DNA from: Siphlonurus alternatus
Lineage: Eukaryota > Arthropoda > Insecta > Ephemeroptera > Siphlonuridae
Length of the DNA stretch: 64,000 bases
Direction: 5' to 3'
Assembly (NCBI GenBank): GCA_949825025.1
Contig: OX463779.1
Span: 42,664,249-42,728,248 of the forward strand
How positions within the stretch are numbered: the first letter of the stretch is position 1; each line of letters starts with the position of its first letter. The notes under the pieces are model-generated. The model was not told the origin of the DNA, ran no database searches, and saw only the letters and a list, made by a program, of their open reading frames with translations. Both the position numbers and the translations under genes were made by a program. Below are positions 43,892 through 56,669 of the stretch, piece by piece.

Positions 43892-45973
43892 GCACTGGTG
43901 CTGGGTGCGATAATTAAAATTTGTCACTGTGCTAAGTCATCATGCACTCACTGAATCAGATGTACAGTTGATACGGATCTTCTTGGTTTTCGTTTGGTGA
44001 TGATAAATAAATATACAACTGTCGCACAAATATTACATTTACTTATATATAACATTTTATAGCGAGTGAAATTTTCTAGTAGGACGTTTTCCTTTATATG
44101 TTAATTTTAAACTCAGTGACCTGTGTTTTACCTGTGACGTGCGTATTATAGGGAAAAATTGTACCGATGAGGTTTTAAAAGTATCCATTAGGCCCTAATA
44201 CATTTGGCATCAAGGTATGAGTGATATTAAGAGAATTAGCAACGACTGACCTGCATTTCATAAATTCAATGTAATTACATTGTTGCCGATACGATGTAAA
44301 CAAGACACTTTTAAAACCCTCTTCTGTGTATCTTAAGACAAGCATAAAATTAACTTCACTCAATGCTAATTAAAGCTCAGCTTCAGAAATTGAAGATTTG
44401 CAATTTTTGGTTTTAGGTTTATAAGCTAAAAGAGCATCTCTGAAAACTATAGAAAATTCACTATCCATTTAAAATTTAAAGAGACTATAAGACTAAAATA
44501 GAGCGTGCTTGATGACAACGCCCATGTGGCACAAACAGAAAGTATACGCAGGGATAAAGTTCATTGTGTTCAAGGTGTTACATCATGAATATACACTAAT
44601 ATGAGTTTGCAATGAATTGATGGATTGAAAGTCCAGCTGTGAAAATTAAATGAAGAATGATTCACTCGGATAAAAAAAAAAATAGCCCGGCGACTGTCAT
44701 GCAGTATAAAAATATAGTCTGACTTCAGATGTTGAGGTCATGGGTTGTCATAGGACCGTCCTTGTTTGGATCTCTTTTGGCCGGAGTCATCAAGCTTTGT
44801 TATACCTTCGCAGTCACACGTGCAATTTAAAGACGTGATTTCTTCTTAGCTCGATTTGCAAGAGCTCCGCTACGTTTGAAATGTCAACAGGTGCTTTGGT
44901 GATTGTAATATCTCGTATATATATTGTACGTGCATGAAAATACTGGCGTTAAATTTATTATTCATTAATACATTTTCATTATATAGCCTGCATATAATCC
45001 ACGAAATTTTGTATTATAGAGGTTATTGAGGACTTCAACCTTCAACTTATATTGCAGTCACCAAATTTTTCAAATTTTTTAAACTCTGTATACAGTACGA
45101 CACCCTCAAAATAGAAGTGAAAGATATGATGTGACATCATGCTAGCACAGTCACGTGACGCCTTGCCCATGATTCTTGCTTTCCAACTGTGGATGACGTG
45201 ACAGCGTTTCGCAACGTTTTAAAGGGTGCATGTTAACGCTTTTGAAGAAGTTAGAGGGTTAAAAAATATTTAAAAAGTAAATAACAATATATGTATATCT
45301 CGAGATCCAGCTTGTGAAGTCCTTTTTAAAATTTTCTATAATATATTTTATACGTGTGATTTCTTCATCCCTTCGCGATAATTTACCACTCACGGTAAGC
45401 CATGCACTTACTAACGCCACCACCGAAGGAAATGCGAAGTTGAGCTATTTTGGTCCAGAGGAACGACGTGTCGCACGTGTTTTTGTGACAACAACGGGTC
45501 AGTCAGCTGAGATAATCTTTCTTTTGTCGAGTCTTATCACGGAGCTTTCAGTGATTAAAATAACAATGAAAGGCTACTGCACTCAAATGTGGAGCAGGGC
45601 AAGGCCCCCCAGTATCTCTTTCTGAGGTGGGACCAAGCCCCCCCCCCCTTCCCCAAGAAAGTGTGTACATTTCTGACATGACCTGTGGGCCAAACCAGAG
45701 ATTATATTAAAGCTCTGTGGCCAAAACGTGCAATGTAAAGTAATGCTGCAGTCTTATTTTTCTTATTTGCTAAATTATTTATTTATTTATATTTTTTTTT
45801 GCTTCAACTGAACCCTAGTATAAGTAGTATAGGGTACTGCTTGGCCACAAAATTAAGTGACTGAATTTAACCTCCCGGCTCTTCAGTGACCCTTTCACAA
45901 AAAATTTATGGGCCTACGTGAGACAAGAGCTATAAGTAAATAATTGTCGCCAAAATGATATAACATCCTTTTT
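43892..45973. other. Intergenic; no accepted gene
   Basis: AT-rich with a moderately GC-richer stretch at 45360-45650 that has a 103-codon frame without an ATG start (begins GTG). No domains recognised. 45802-45815 (GCTTCAACTGAACC) also precedes repeat R copy 1, so repeat R may extend leftward with a deletion. Confidence 0.35.
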
Positions 45974-46313
45974 AACGATTAATCTCAGTTACTTCGGAAT
46001 CAAAGAATATTTCCTTGCAAACGAATCGAATGAAATAAATTTTGAAAAATCGAGAATGTTCTAAAACTTAATCGCTTATGGTTTGAGCAAATTCAGTCTT
46101 GCAGTTTTCTTACAACAGCTTCATTTCCGGTTTTCGTCCATAAGGCCAATGTTAAACTTCTACCTCAGTTTTCACAAAACTGATAGACATGCAGATTCAC
46201 TTCAAAATTTGTATGCCACCTATTAATGGTGAGTTCTAAGTCCTCTGCAAGTCTTGTTGCATTCAGGCGGTACGACGATTGAGAGATATTAACCTACTGA
46301 GATTCATCCTTAA
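45974..46313. repeat. Dispersed repeat R, copy 2, cut by a palindromic element
   Basis: Matches 35131-35475, ending at GATTCATCCTTAA, exactly where the TTAA palindrome begins. The right-hand continuation seen in copy 1 is not recognisable after the palindrome. Confidence 0.65.
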
Positions 46314-46726
46314 GGGCATTGGGTGTAGCACCGGTAGTTGGCAACACTGACGTATCTTCACCATGTTAATTTTTGATCCTTGCTCCTCGGAGTAATTTTT
46401 ATGCTAGAGCTAAGCTGATTGCTGTAGTATCAAGATAATTAGTAGCCCAAGTGCACAATTTGGCTAAATAAAGCCTGATTTAAAGAAAAGTATTTTTTTT
46501 TTATATTTTAGAAAAATGCATGTAAATTTAAAAAAATTACTAAAAAATACTTTTCTTTACATCAGGCTTTATTTAGCCAAATTGTGCACTTGGGCTACTA
46601 ATTATCTTGATACTACAGCAATCAGCTTAGCTCTAGCATAAAAATTACTCCGAGGAGCAAGGATCAAAAATTAACATGGTGAAGATACGTCAGTGTTGCC
46701 AACTACCGGTGCTACACCCAATGCCC
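46314..46726. mobile_element. 413-bp near-perfect palindrome flanked by TTAA
   Basis: TTAA at 46310-46313 and 46727-46730. The arms (about 187 bp each; ends GGGCATTGGGTGTAGCACCG and inverse) differ at about one position by eye. Central ~35 nt is A/T only. No coding frame. Young fold-back or MITE, unlike the other TTAA palindromes in sequence. Confidence 0.85.
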
Positions 46727-46730
46727 TTAA

Positions 46731-48165
46731 TCGCGTCTGAGGATTTTCAAATACATTTTACAATCTGCAAGTATGTAACAAATAGGTTCGTGAGCAAGTA
46801 TAAATTAAAAACAAAATAAATGTATGGTGTATATTATAATTCTTATTTTATTTATATTATTATAGTATACGCTGTCTATGCATTATAATATTATATTATA
46901 TATATAAATTTGCAAGATCACATAAATAATGGACATATTTATCATTGAGCTAGCTATATGGCAGCGACTTTTCAGATTTTTCCAACTGTATGCAAAGTTT
47001 ATCATAAATTAATTAGTCATTATTTTTGTTATATTTTTTTTATTTATTATTATTCGAACAATATGGTTGTACAAACATACATGGATCACGTCAATCTACT
47101 ATCTTATTACAATTTGGAAGCAACTAAAAAAATAGTAATTAAAAATGACCCGCTATCCCCCTCCCCCCCAAAAAAATTAGTGATGCAACCAATGGTGGAT
47201 TGATCCTTCGTTTTTTGAGGGATGAAGGAGATGGCTCCATCTCGCTGGTTGGTTGGTATTTTGGGGCAATGGACACATTTTGGTCATGTATGCCCCCAGC
47301 TCCATCTCGCAATGTTGTTTAAAGGCCAGTCTGACAAAAATTAGATGAAGGAGTGGGCGGCGGATGGGGGTGGTGGCAATACCTCACATATTTAGTACCT
47401 ATAATTGAATTGAGACCCTTCCTGTCCGGTGTCCACTTCTACTGTAAACTTGCCAAATATACCAACCAGAGATTTAATTAAATTAACATTATATAACCCA
47501 AATTTCAATGAAAAACAGAAAAGCGATATTGGTAAGAAATACGTGCATGGTGTCAAATGCATATTATCTATTATGAAATTCGTAACTCTCATTACATTTT
47601 TAATAAATATTCGTTGAAATTTCCTCCTCTGTGTGGTTTGCTACAGTGTGGTTATACAGTTTTAATGATCAACTTGTGTTGCTGACAGTTCTGCAGTCAT
47701 TGCGTAAATTAACTGCATGATATAAAAAGTTATATGTGCAAAATATTAAAACATTTATTTTTAATATTTTTCTGAATTCAAATGAAGGCATTTTATTTAT
47801 AAACAATTAAAAATATTATATAATTTTATATATCTACATACAATGTCTCTGCAGTGACATTATATTTATTAATTCCAGCTAGTGATTTTTTATTTCTTTT
47901 TTTAAAGAGTGATGCTTTTTTCAGCGAATAATTTCTTTATCTTTATTCGCATTTTATTATTTATTGGAAACCCAATTAAAAATTGATTTGTCTCATAAAT
48001 AAATTAAAACCCGAATGCATGAACAACCAATTAATTAATGATAATAATAATTATTATGATATATATGATTTATTGCAGAAAAAAGCAGAAAAATTACGTA
48101 ACTCTGATTTTCTTTTGAATACACGTAACAGAAAACACATTTTCAAAAAGTACGGAAATTATAGT
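46731..48165. other. Intergenic; no gene
   Basis: Very AT-rich. Weak GGGGCA/TGCCCC-type MITE traces near 47200-47390. Nothing coding. Confidence 0.4.
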
Positions 48166-48282
48166 CCTGTTCGTAAAACCCTGCTCGGTGTACACTTTCT
48201 GCACCCAATCGACCTTATGTACATGCGATATAAGGTCGATTGGGTGTAGAAAGTGTACACGGAGCAGGGTTTACGAACAGGC
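48166..48282. repeat. Hairpin, ~52-bp arms with a ~12-nt loop
   Basis: CCTGTTCGTAAAACCCTGCT and CACCCAATCGACCTTAT at the left are mirrored at the right with three small differences. Fold-back MITE or expressed hairpin. Confidence 0.7.
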
Positions 48283-48349
48283 CTAATATAGTTGTGACGT
48301 CATCGGCTACTTTTTAAATTAAAAATGATGAAAGGGCTTTATTCTAGAA

Positions 48350-48611
48350 GGGGACATTCACAAAGCCGCAAGGCAAAATTTAGGGCTTATAGGGCGCCCT
48401 ATTATTTTGAGTCTTAAAATTGTGCATGTTTAAAATTGGGCCTTAAAAAATGTAGCTTTAAATTGAGTCTTCCCAATGTTGTGGCAAATGCAAAGATTCG
48501 ACTTATTATAGGGCCACATTTTTAAGGACCGATTTTATAGGCTCACTTTTAGACTTAATTTTAAGACTCGAAATAGTGCTCCCTAAATGCGGCTTTGTCA
48601 TGAATGTCCCC
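48350..48611. mobile_element. MITE with GGGGACATTCACAAAGCC ends
   Basis: GGGGACATTCACAAAGCCGC at the left, GCGGCTTTGTCATGAATGTC and CCC at the right. Related to the 24624-24771 element. About 262 bp. Confidence 0.65.
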
Positions 48612-48734
48612 TATCTATAAATATTTCAAAATAGTTCTTGAATCAAAATTTTCAGAGTTTTGTAATTTAAATTTTTAAGTAATCAGGATATTGAAACATT
48701 TTCACCTCTCAAAATGATAATATACAACAGTTGT

Positions 48735-48910
48735 GCATAAGCGTGTTTTTGTGCTGACGGCGGAAGTGTGCTGGCGTGCGATGCTGAGGTCGCTGCTGTC
48801 CTCGCTGCTATTGATTGCCGTGCTGGCTCCCCGCCTGCCTGCCCGCACGGCCCCCCTCCCCGGCCACGCCTTGCGTGGCCCTCGCTCGACGCTGTCACCG
48901 AGTCCGCAAT
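48735..48910. other. GC-rich island (48.7-48.9 kb)
   Basis: CTGCCTGCCCGCACGGCCCC and GACGGCGGAAGTGTGC in otherwise AT-rich DNA. Both strands are open because of composition. Candidate exon or regulatory island, unproven. Confidence 0.25.
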
Positions 48911-48989
48911 GTTAATTTTAGGGGGTGAATGACTTTCAAGCATTTTGGTATTCCTAGGGGGAGTGGAATCTCCCCCTCACCCGTAAATG

Positions 48990-49065
48990 TGTTGTCCACG
49001 GTTCCCTCAGTCTCACCTCAGCAAATACTGGGACGCGTAATATCTTTTAACCCGTCGCGGAAATA
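48990..49065 (+). mobile_element. SINE body fragment
   Basis: GTCCACGGTTCCCTCAGTCT, CACCTCAGCAAATACTGGGA, CGCGTAA: the conserved central block only. Head and tail are missing. Confidence 0.6.
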
Positions 49066-50456
49066 TGTTACCGCAGCGTTTTTTTTTTTTTTTTTTCGAT
49101 CGAAAGCTTTTGGGCACACCTTATAACACGCCCTTATACAAACTTATTTTTGACCGTCCTTCGGGGGGAGGGGGAGGAGTTTTTGCCCATATCGAGATTC
49201 AGACCATGATTACGGGACCTAGGGGGACATATACAGTGCATATAAAAGAAAAGAGAGTTAGAACGGAGGGGGTCACCCATACCTTGGCTTGGATAATGGG
49301 CTTCTCTTCCCCCACCTGAATTCACCTGGTATGGCGTGAACCCCTCTCATGCTCCTCTATGCCCATGCATATAACCACCTATATATAACTGGCGGCAATA
49401 TTCTACAAAGCAAATGTTATTTCTCGGGCTTAAAGCAGGGTGGCGACAACGTATGATGGGTTGGTATAATACCTCCCATATATAATGTATTATAGGAGAT
49501 TTGGGGGTGGGGGGAATCGTACTTCAAACCCTTTAATCGACCCTTGTATCCAGGCGCATATATACCTGCATGCAGCTATAATAATACCAGAAAATTTATA
49601 GTATATAATACCGATTAGCTTTATACCATAAAATATATATCATGCATATAAAGTAATATCATAATTTTAAAAAATGAATTGTTCTTTGTTCTTATGTCAA
49701 GATTGAAAATTTAAAAACTTTAAGGATCTATAATAAAGAATTTATTATAACTTTGGAGAACTCGTCTGTCTGTCAATAATAAATGCAAATTATGCATGGA
49801 GTAAAATTTGTTGGACAAATAATTTCAGATCGATTATGTAAAGCATGTTTTATTTGTGTCATTGTTTAACAATGGAAGCTTTCATAAATAATTATATGGT
49901 CGTCATCTTTCTATTGACTTATTGAAAAAAAAAAAAAAAAAAAACACCCATGAAATCTTTGCAATGAAATTTTGACGATATTCCCAAAAAAGAAATTCCC
50001 AAGATCTGAGTTTCGTTCAACGTTATAGTGCGATTTCTATTACTATATACCAAGTGCACCGCAAAAGGCTTTGGTGTGCGGCGCGGGCCAAAAAAAAAAT
50101 GCTATTTGGTATGGGGTAAACTATTATTATACTGTATAGATTTTTAAAACAAATGTTAATCCTCTCCATCCATGTCTGGTGTTCATGGTGTTTGGGATAC
50201 ATCTTCTGTGTTGATTGCTGACCATTCAGACTGAATGATTTTCATTTTGATTATAATATATAATGTTGATATTTTTTTAAACTTGCATTGTTGCAATTTT
50301 TTATTAATATTTTATTAAGACATCGCGGCATATATAATTAATTATCAGAGACATTTGTCTATGTTAATTATATTTTTATTTTAAACAATTAGCATTGCTA
50401 ATTGACTCTCCCTCCCTAAAATTGTTTTCTGAGTCCTCCAATCTTTATGGACAACC
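49066..50456. other. Intergenic; no gene
   Basis: T-run 49080-49096, A-run 49925-49943, MITE-like G/C-tract pieces near 49150-49320 and 49430-49560. No coding evidence. Confidence 0.4.
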
Positions 50457-50762
50457 TGCATGAAATTTTTTATTGCAGAAATGAATAGAGGGCATCCAAT
50501 TATATATTACACTGAATTTTATTATATTTTTTAGAGGCCAGGAAGTATATTGCTAAAAAGTTTTGCCGACGTCGGATTGGAACGTGCGTCCCTTTGAGGT
50601 CCTATTTTTATTATTATTTTATTTATAACTCCTTCTGGGTACTTTAAATATTTAGTTTAAAAAATATTTTCCATTCATGATCTAAAAAAAAAATAACAGA
50701 AAATCATAACTTTGCACCCTCTATTCATTTCTGCAATGAAACAAATCTTGCAGGTTGTCCAT
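50457..50762. mobile_element. MITE, GGACAACCTGCATG family
   Basis: ATGGACAACCTGCATGAAAT, TTTTTATTGCAGAAATGAAT; right CTATTCATTTCTGCAATGAA, CTTGCAGGTTGTCCAT. The best-preserved ends in the family. Confidence 0.85.
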
Positions 50763-51584
50763 TATTCCATGCATGTGGTTCTTCAAAATGCTGTAATACG
50801 GTAATCAAGGAGGATATGTATTCTTTTTGACGGTAATGTTAATTGTACAGTCAGTTGACAAAAACTGAGAACTTTTCTAAATGCTGTCCTCGCGTGAATT
50901 GTCAAGGGAAGGGTGTAAAGATTTAATCCTGAATAATACTACTCGAATCAATTATTTTAGTATAATTGATTAATTTAATGAATATTGGAACACTAATTGC
51001 TCTTGATAAAAATTAATGACTAATTATAATTCAAAATAAGCTAATAAAAACAACACAATCATCAAAATTTGTCCATATAGGCTTGCGTGCTCGAAACTAA
51101 TTAATCATTTAGTACACAAAAATTAGCACGCATTTTTAATGGAAATTATGTATTGTGTTCCTACACCTTTTTCACGCGACTTATAAAGAATGTTCCACAG
51201 GTAATCTCTTGTTTGTAGGTTCTTATCTCTTTGAGCTCCACACGATTGCAACGTACTTCAAGAATAAGAGATGCCTCTCGCTCGTTTGGTCATGCAACCT
51301 TTAATTTAACATTGGGTATAATATCATAATTTTATTTTGAAACGACAGTAACCAAGCAATAATTTCTTGTACCTGTTACTTAATTTCAAAATATGAAACT
51401 GTTATTTGAAATTACATAGTAAAAGATAAAAATGATATGTTATAGATAAGAAATTATAAGCCAAATTCGTACTTTAATCCTTGATAAATACATATAGTGG
51501 CAGATTTCCGGGAAGGGCATGTAGGAGAGGAAGACGACCACCTTCCCCCCCCCCCCAATGTCATTAAATTGCACCCTACCATCA
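50763..51584. other. Intergenic; no gene
   Basis: AT-rich; C-run near 51545-51556 from a G/C-tract MITE fragment. Nothing else. Confidence 0.4.
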
Positions 51585-51592
51585 CCTATATC

Positions 51593-53297
51593 CAGTGGTG
51601 AAAGTAAGCCGGTGCGCGCCAGTGCGCCGCACTGGTAAGACATTTGACGCCAGTGCGGCGCACTGGTAAGACACTGATCGAAATTTATTAAAAATAATCA
51701 ATAATTTTTAGTAAAATTTTCAAAATCAGAGAAGTTACTTTGTAAAACATTAATCATGCTCAAATAATGAATGACAATTTTCTTATACTTGGTACTTTTG
51801 TCTCACGAAATTTAATTTACTCTTTAATTCCTTTGAGTTAAAAAGCTCCTAAAAGGAAAAAAAAATCAAATCAAATATTTACATACTATCAACTATTTAT
51901 TAGCTATGTCAAGCTGACGATTTTTTTTTTATAGAAATAGTTTTTAATGTTTTTCTAAATTTATTTAAATTTCTGTAGGCCTACTGGGTTGACTATTTTA
52001 TCTTTGATTTTTATGAAGAGAAAGATATTTACTATAGTATTAAATTTCTTTCAATATATATTTATTGTATTTTTTAATTCTTGAATGACTAATAAAATTA
52101 ATTAAAATAGATTCAAAACATCTTTTGCTGATGATGCGTTATATATACTACACCACGAATTTTATTAAATTTTTTTTTTCTGTCTCATTTATTGCACAAA
52201 ATTAACACCTTTTTATTCAAATTAATTTTTAATTACAATTAAGTCAAGAGGCAAAGGGGGAGTGCCTCTTCTGGCCCACATACCCACCGAGGTTTAGAGG
52301 GTTCATTTACGCAAAAAGTTTAAAAAAATTAGGGCAAAGGATTTGGGATCGTATAGAAGATCAATCGCAGTCAGTGCTAGGTTAGTAAAATTAAGTCTTC
52401 GTCTCAAAAAATTCTTCATAGTAATGAATTTTTTAGAAAAGCAAACAAAAAATTTTATTCTCATTTTTTTTTTTTAAATGAGTTTGTAAAGAATAAGTGT
52501 AACAAAAATTTAGTCACATGCATAAAATGCGACTCATGCAAGCATTGCTAGAAGAGAGTAGATAGATAAATGCAGCCGCTATTAGGGCCAAGATGGCTGC
52601 ACGTTTGGAGCATATTTAATATTAAATATTAGAAATATTTAATTTCTATCGATGACAAAGGGGAACAATAATTGCTACAAGATCTAGAGTAAATAAAAAT
52701 TAATTACCGAAACAAATATAAACATTACAATTTATAATTATAAAAAGAATTCTCTCGCGTTTTTTTTTTAATTTTTGTTCAAATAATTTGTTTGAGACAT
52801 ATTCAAAATATTAATTTAAATTTTAAATAATTGATGTATTTGATTAAATTATAAAGCATCCCAAATCGTAAGAGTTAACTAAAGTATTTTTATTATATTA
52901 AATACTACTGTTAATATATGATCAATGAAGATCGAAGTGCTTTCAATTTAAATCACTAGGGATTTTCTTTCGTATTAATTTTTTTAAAAGCTATAATATT
53001 TAGCTATAATATTTTTAAATTTTTTTTTTATGAATTTAATGTTTTAATGTGATCGAAAATCAATCACTCATTGCATTTTTTTTTTTTTTTTTTCAAAGTT
53101 TGGATAATATTATTTAATTTTACTCAAATGAAGATATGCATTCAAATGTTATAAATGAGTTTTAAACCACTTTTTAATATTAAAAAATTAAGCCACGCCC
53201 CTTTTTCCCAAAAAATCGCGCCTCCGGCGGGGGTTTTGGCCCTTCAGGCCTCTATCTGAGGCGCACTGGTAAGAGATTGAAACTACTTTCACCACTG
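51593..53297. mobile_element. 1.7-kb hAT-like non-autonomous element, exact 8-bp target duplication
   Basis: CAGTGGTGAAAGTA at the left and its near inverse TACTTTCACCACTG at the right. CCTATATC stands directly outside both ends (51585-51592, 53298-53305). Just inside the left end, two copies of CCAGTGCGSCGCACTGGTAA (S is C in the first, G in the second) form a palindromic subterminal repeat; the right end has GGCGCACTGGTAAGAG. hAT assignment rests on the 8-bp duplication and CAG...CTG termini. The inside is AT-rich with no transposase frame. Confidence 0.85.
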
Positions 53298-53305
53298 CCT
53301 ATATC

Positions 53306-55316
53306 CTTCAAAGTCCGAGAAGAGCTCAAAATTCAAAATTTTATTCATCTTCAAATTAAAGCATGTCAACAAAAAATACATATATATTAAAATTAAAAAA
53401 AAAATACATTAGTGCAGTATTGCAGGTATTGCAGTTTTACCATTGCGGGATACTGTCTGACTCCAAAAGGTTACGCCATTTTCCCTTGAGTGTAATATGC
53501 AATATACATGATTAATTTAATAATTATCTCTGGATAGGGAGATCTAGATTTATTCTAGATTCAGTGGTTGCAGCATTTCAATTGAAATTATATAATATGT
53601 ACTCTTCTGATTCGAGCACAATCGAACAGCAAGATTTTTTCTGTAATAAATTTCAAGAGCAAATCACAATTTCTCATACTTTTATTAAATTTTTTAATTT
53701 CTTGGTTTCAGGGACTATTAAAAAAAATGTGTTGAAATCTCTTCATCCGTGACGTCACTGGTGCTCTTTTTTACTATGTGTCTGTATAGAATATTTATAA
53801 CTTTTGGTTGAATAATAAAATATTTCAACAAAATTTAGTTCGAATTTTAAAAAATTAAAAAAAAAATCAAATAACATTTCGATTATTTAATTAAAATTTA
53901 ATGTTGCAATTGAATTTTCCAAGAATAATATAATGTGAGGACTTTTAGCAAAGTATAAATACAATGTTGTAGCTCGTTAGAAATATAAGTACATCGGCAA
54001 CGGAGTTTCAGTTTATTATATTAGAAAATAGTTCCACTTTTTTTAACTTTTTTTTTTACATTTTCTTTTCATGAAAGAAATTCCCTTTTTTTTTTTTTTT
54101 TCTCTCTTCAAGTTCTTTTGTGCATTTTGTTACTCACCTTTCCATGGCATGATTTGCACTTTTCCAATTTACCATTTTTAATATAAAAGTCCCTGCTGAA
54201 AGTCATTCGGGTATATATATTATTATTATATATAATGTTCAGCGTGTTTGTAGAAACGATTATTCTAATAAAATTTATGTCAAGCCGCAGATTTATGTTA
54301 TAGATCGGGTGGTACCGTCTTCACTTTAGTATGATAATAACGATAGACCCCCCCTCCAGAGTCCAAGACCATACAGCCTTATAAATATAAATGAGGGGGC
54401 CTGGTGATCAATTTGACCAAACTGATGCAAGTAAAGGTCACAGCCGCCTCTTAGCAATCCCTTCATCCAGTCACCTTACTCCTGTCATCCTAAGGGTATG
54501 TTTGCCGTGTATGGGCTCCGTTCTTTCCTGTCCGCCCTTCGTCCCCCTGTCGCTCGTCATTCAGTAACCAGGTTACACATACGCGGGAAGTAATTTTAAA
54601 AAAAAATGGTTTCTTATCTCTACTGATAACGAAAATAGCGTTACATTCCATTTAAACCTCTACTCCGCCTCGTCATATATGGACGTGGAACACACCACGT
54701 CTATGGAGAACCAAGTGCATGCACGCTTCATATTACGTGCCATTAAATGACTACAATATAAATTTTATACTGGAGATTAACTTTCTTCAACTTGGTTGCA
54801 TGTTGTAAACCTCTGGAAACCATGCACGAACGTTACTTTTGCCTCACTTGCTAGAGAGCTGCAGTTCCAATAGACAAAGAGATACAGATTTGCAAATTTG
54901 GGAGATGTAAAAAGGGAACCCAGTCTATCAATATCAAAATAGTTTTGGTTCACCAACGCCTCCATAGATTGCGTGGTACGTGGTAACAAACAGGAGTAAC
55001 GTTCGTGGTGTCCAGAGTTGTACATCAAGTAATCAGGGGATGGTTGGAAAATAATGATAGAGCCCATATACCATCACTCCTATTCCAAATTACTGGTCTC
55101 TCCTCCTAGCTCCCTTCTGGCTCCGCGCCTGCGTGCATCAAGCAGGTAAACTCGTCGAGTCAGCTGAGTACTGACGCGATGGTGGGTGGGTTAGTCTTCG
55201 CATTAGTTTTGGGGCTCAAAGAGGGGGGATATAGTTCCACCTGAGTAAGTCCAAGTAGATACACCTCTACCAGGTGGATATAACTTTTTAAGGTGCCTCA
55301 GCAAGGGTGGCTCCTG
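53306..55316. other. Intergenic; no accepted gene
   Basis: AT-rich. The minus strand 54777-55067 is open for 96 codons (PSPDYLMYNSGHHERYSCLL and onward). Its GTAACGTTCGTGGTGTCC also occurs, slightly changed, at about 41730, so a repeat is likelier than a gene. Confidence 0.35.
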
Positions 55317-55635
55317 CACACTGAATTTTTAGATGCTGAATTGGTTTCAGTACTTTATGTCAGTACAAAATTGTTCCAATTTCGTCTTACATCCAGCACT
55401 TTTGACCTATAAAACACTTAATCCAAGTACAAATTTGGTACTGAAAAAAGAGAGTCAATATTTTGTACTTTTTTTGACTCTCTTTTTTCAGTACCAAATT
55501 TGTACTTGGAATAAGTGTTTTATAGGTAAAAAGTGCTGGATGTAAGACGAAACTGGAAAATTTTGTACTGACTGGAGCAATTTTGTACTGACAAAAAGTA
55601 CTGAAAACCAATTCAGCATCTAAAAATTTAGTGTG
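55317..55635. mobile_element. Palindromic element, ~150-bp arms
   Basis: CACACTGAATTTTTAGATGC at the left, GCATCTAAAAATTTAGTGTG at the right. Inner arms include TTGGTACTGAAAAAAGAGAG and its inverse. No TTAA flanks, so a separate family. Confidence 0.75.
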
Positions 55636-56289
55636 TGGGGGAGGCAGGGATGGGGGCAGTTTGATGGTTGCCATGGGGGTGATAATCCCTACACCATGTA
55701 TGTACTTCGAGACGGGACATTTGACAGGGTTGAATGTCTCCCCCTCCCTTTCCTCACGGACCCACCTTTGGTTCTCAACCCAACCTGATAAATTTAAGCC
55801 CTGTAATAAATATCAATTATTATATAGGGGGCCATAAATAAATATAATTGCCAAATTAAATAAACAACGGCAAAATTTCTAAAAAAAAAACAATAAAGAT
55901 AGAAATCAATCATTTTTCTCTCGATCACCATACATATCCATGATTATGTTTGCTGAAGTCCCCCTTTAGTCTGTGTACCGCGTTTACAGCATTGTCAGAT
56001 ACGTGCTGTGCAGAATGTACACACAATCTTGCGATATAAACATGAATCATGCCCGCTCTGCTATAGAGGACATGATGCTGCAATACGAAATAAGCCAAAC
56101 GTCTGATGAGGATTTAATTTAAATGTTTTTGAACCCGTACGAGCCGGCCAGCATGCACCCTTTATCAATAATAACATATTTGAAGTTGATGGCACCAAAT
56201 TACACATTAATATATTCATTGTAATAAAAACTCGTGTCATGGACACCATGAAAATATGATTATATTATATTATACGGACACGTACTAAA
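55636..56289. other. Intergenic; no gene
   Basis: Mixed composition, a G/C-tract MITE fragment near 55636-55760, then AT-rich DNA. Nothing coding. Confidence 0.4.
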
Positions 56290-56669
56290 AAAGTTCCTCG
56301 AGTTATCGGCGGTCCTCCTCCTCTCACTGTGACGTCATCATGCAGACCGCCGCGACGAGGGGAGGGCGGACATGGGAGGGGAGGGGAGGTAGTAGCAACC
56401 CAGCGACTCCATGGGGCCTGCTGCTGGAAGAGGAAAGCTTGCTGCGCGTGGCTGGCGCACCATCGAGCGACGGCTGCTGCTGCCTACTCTGCAAGCAGCA
56501 GGCTGTGGCTGGAAACCTCTGCTGCGCAACGCCATCTTGTCCTCTTGTGTCCTTCCTCCTCCTCTTGTTCTTGCACAAGCAAGCAGACACTCTCTGAGGC
56601 GGCGTAGCAGTTGAAAGCGTTGTACAAAAACTGGTGGTTCTCTTTTACTTGTGTGTCATCTACTTCTTG
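56290..56669 (+). promoter_or_regulatory. GC-rich island with splice donor: candidate 5' UTR exon of the zinc-finger gene
   Basis: About 330 bp of GC-rich, CTGCTG-rich sequence downstream of a GTGACGTCATC site. It ends TACTTCTTG|GTAAGA, a good donor at 56670. The first coding exon of the zinc-finger gene begins at a splice acceptor 2.5 kb downstream, so this is the nearest plausible donor. Open frames inside are inconsistent across frames, fitting a UTR. Confidence 0.4.
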
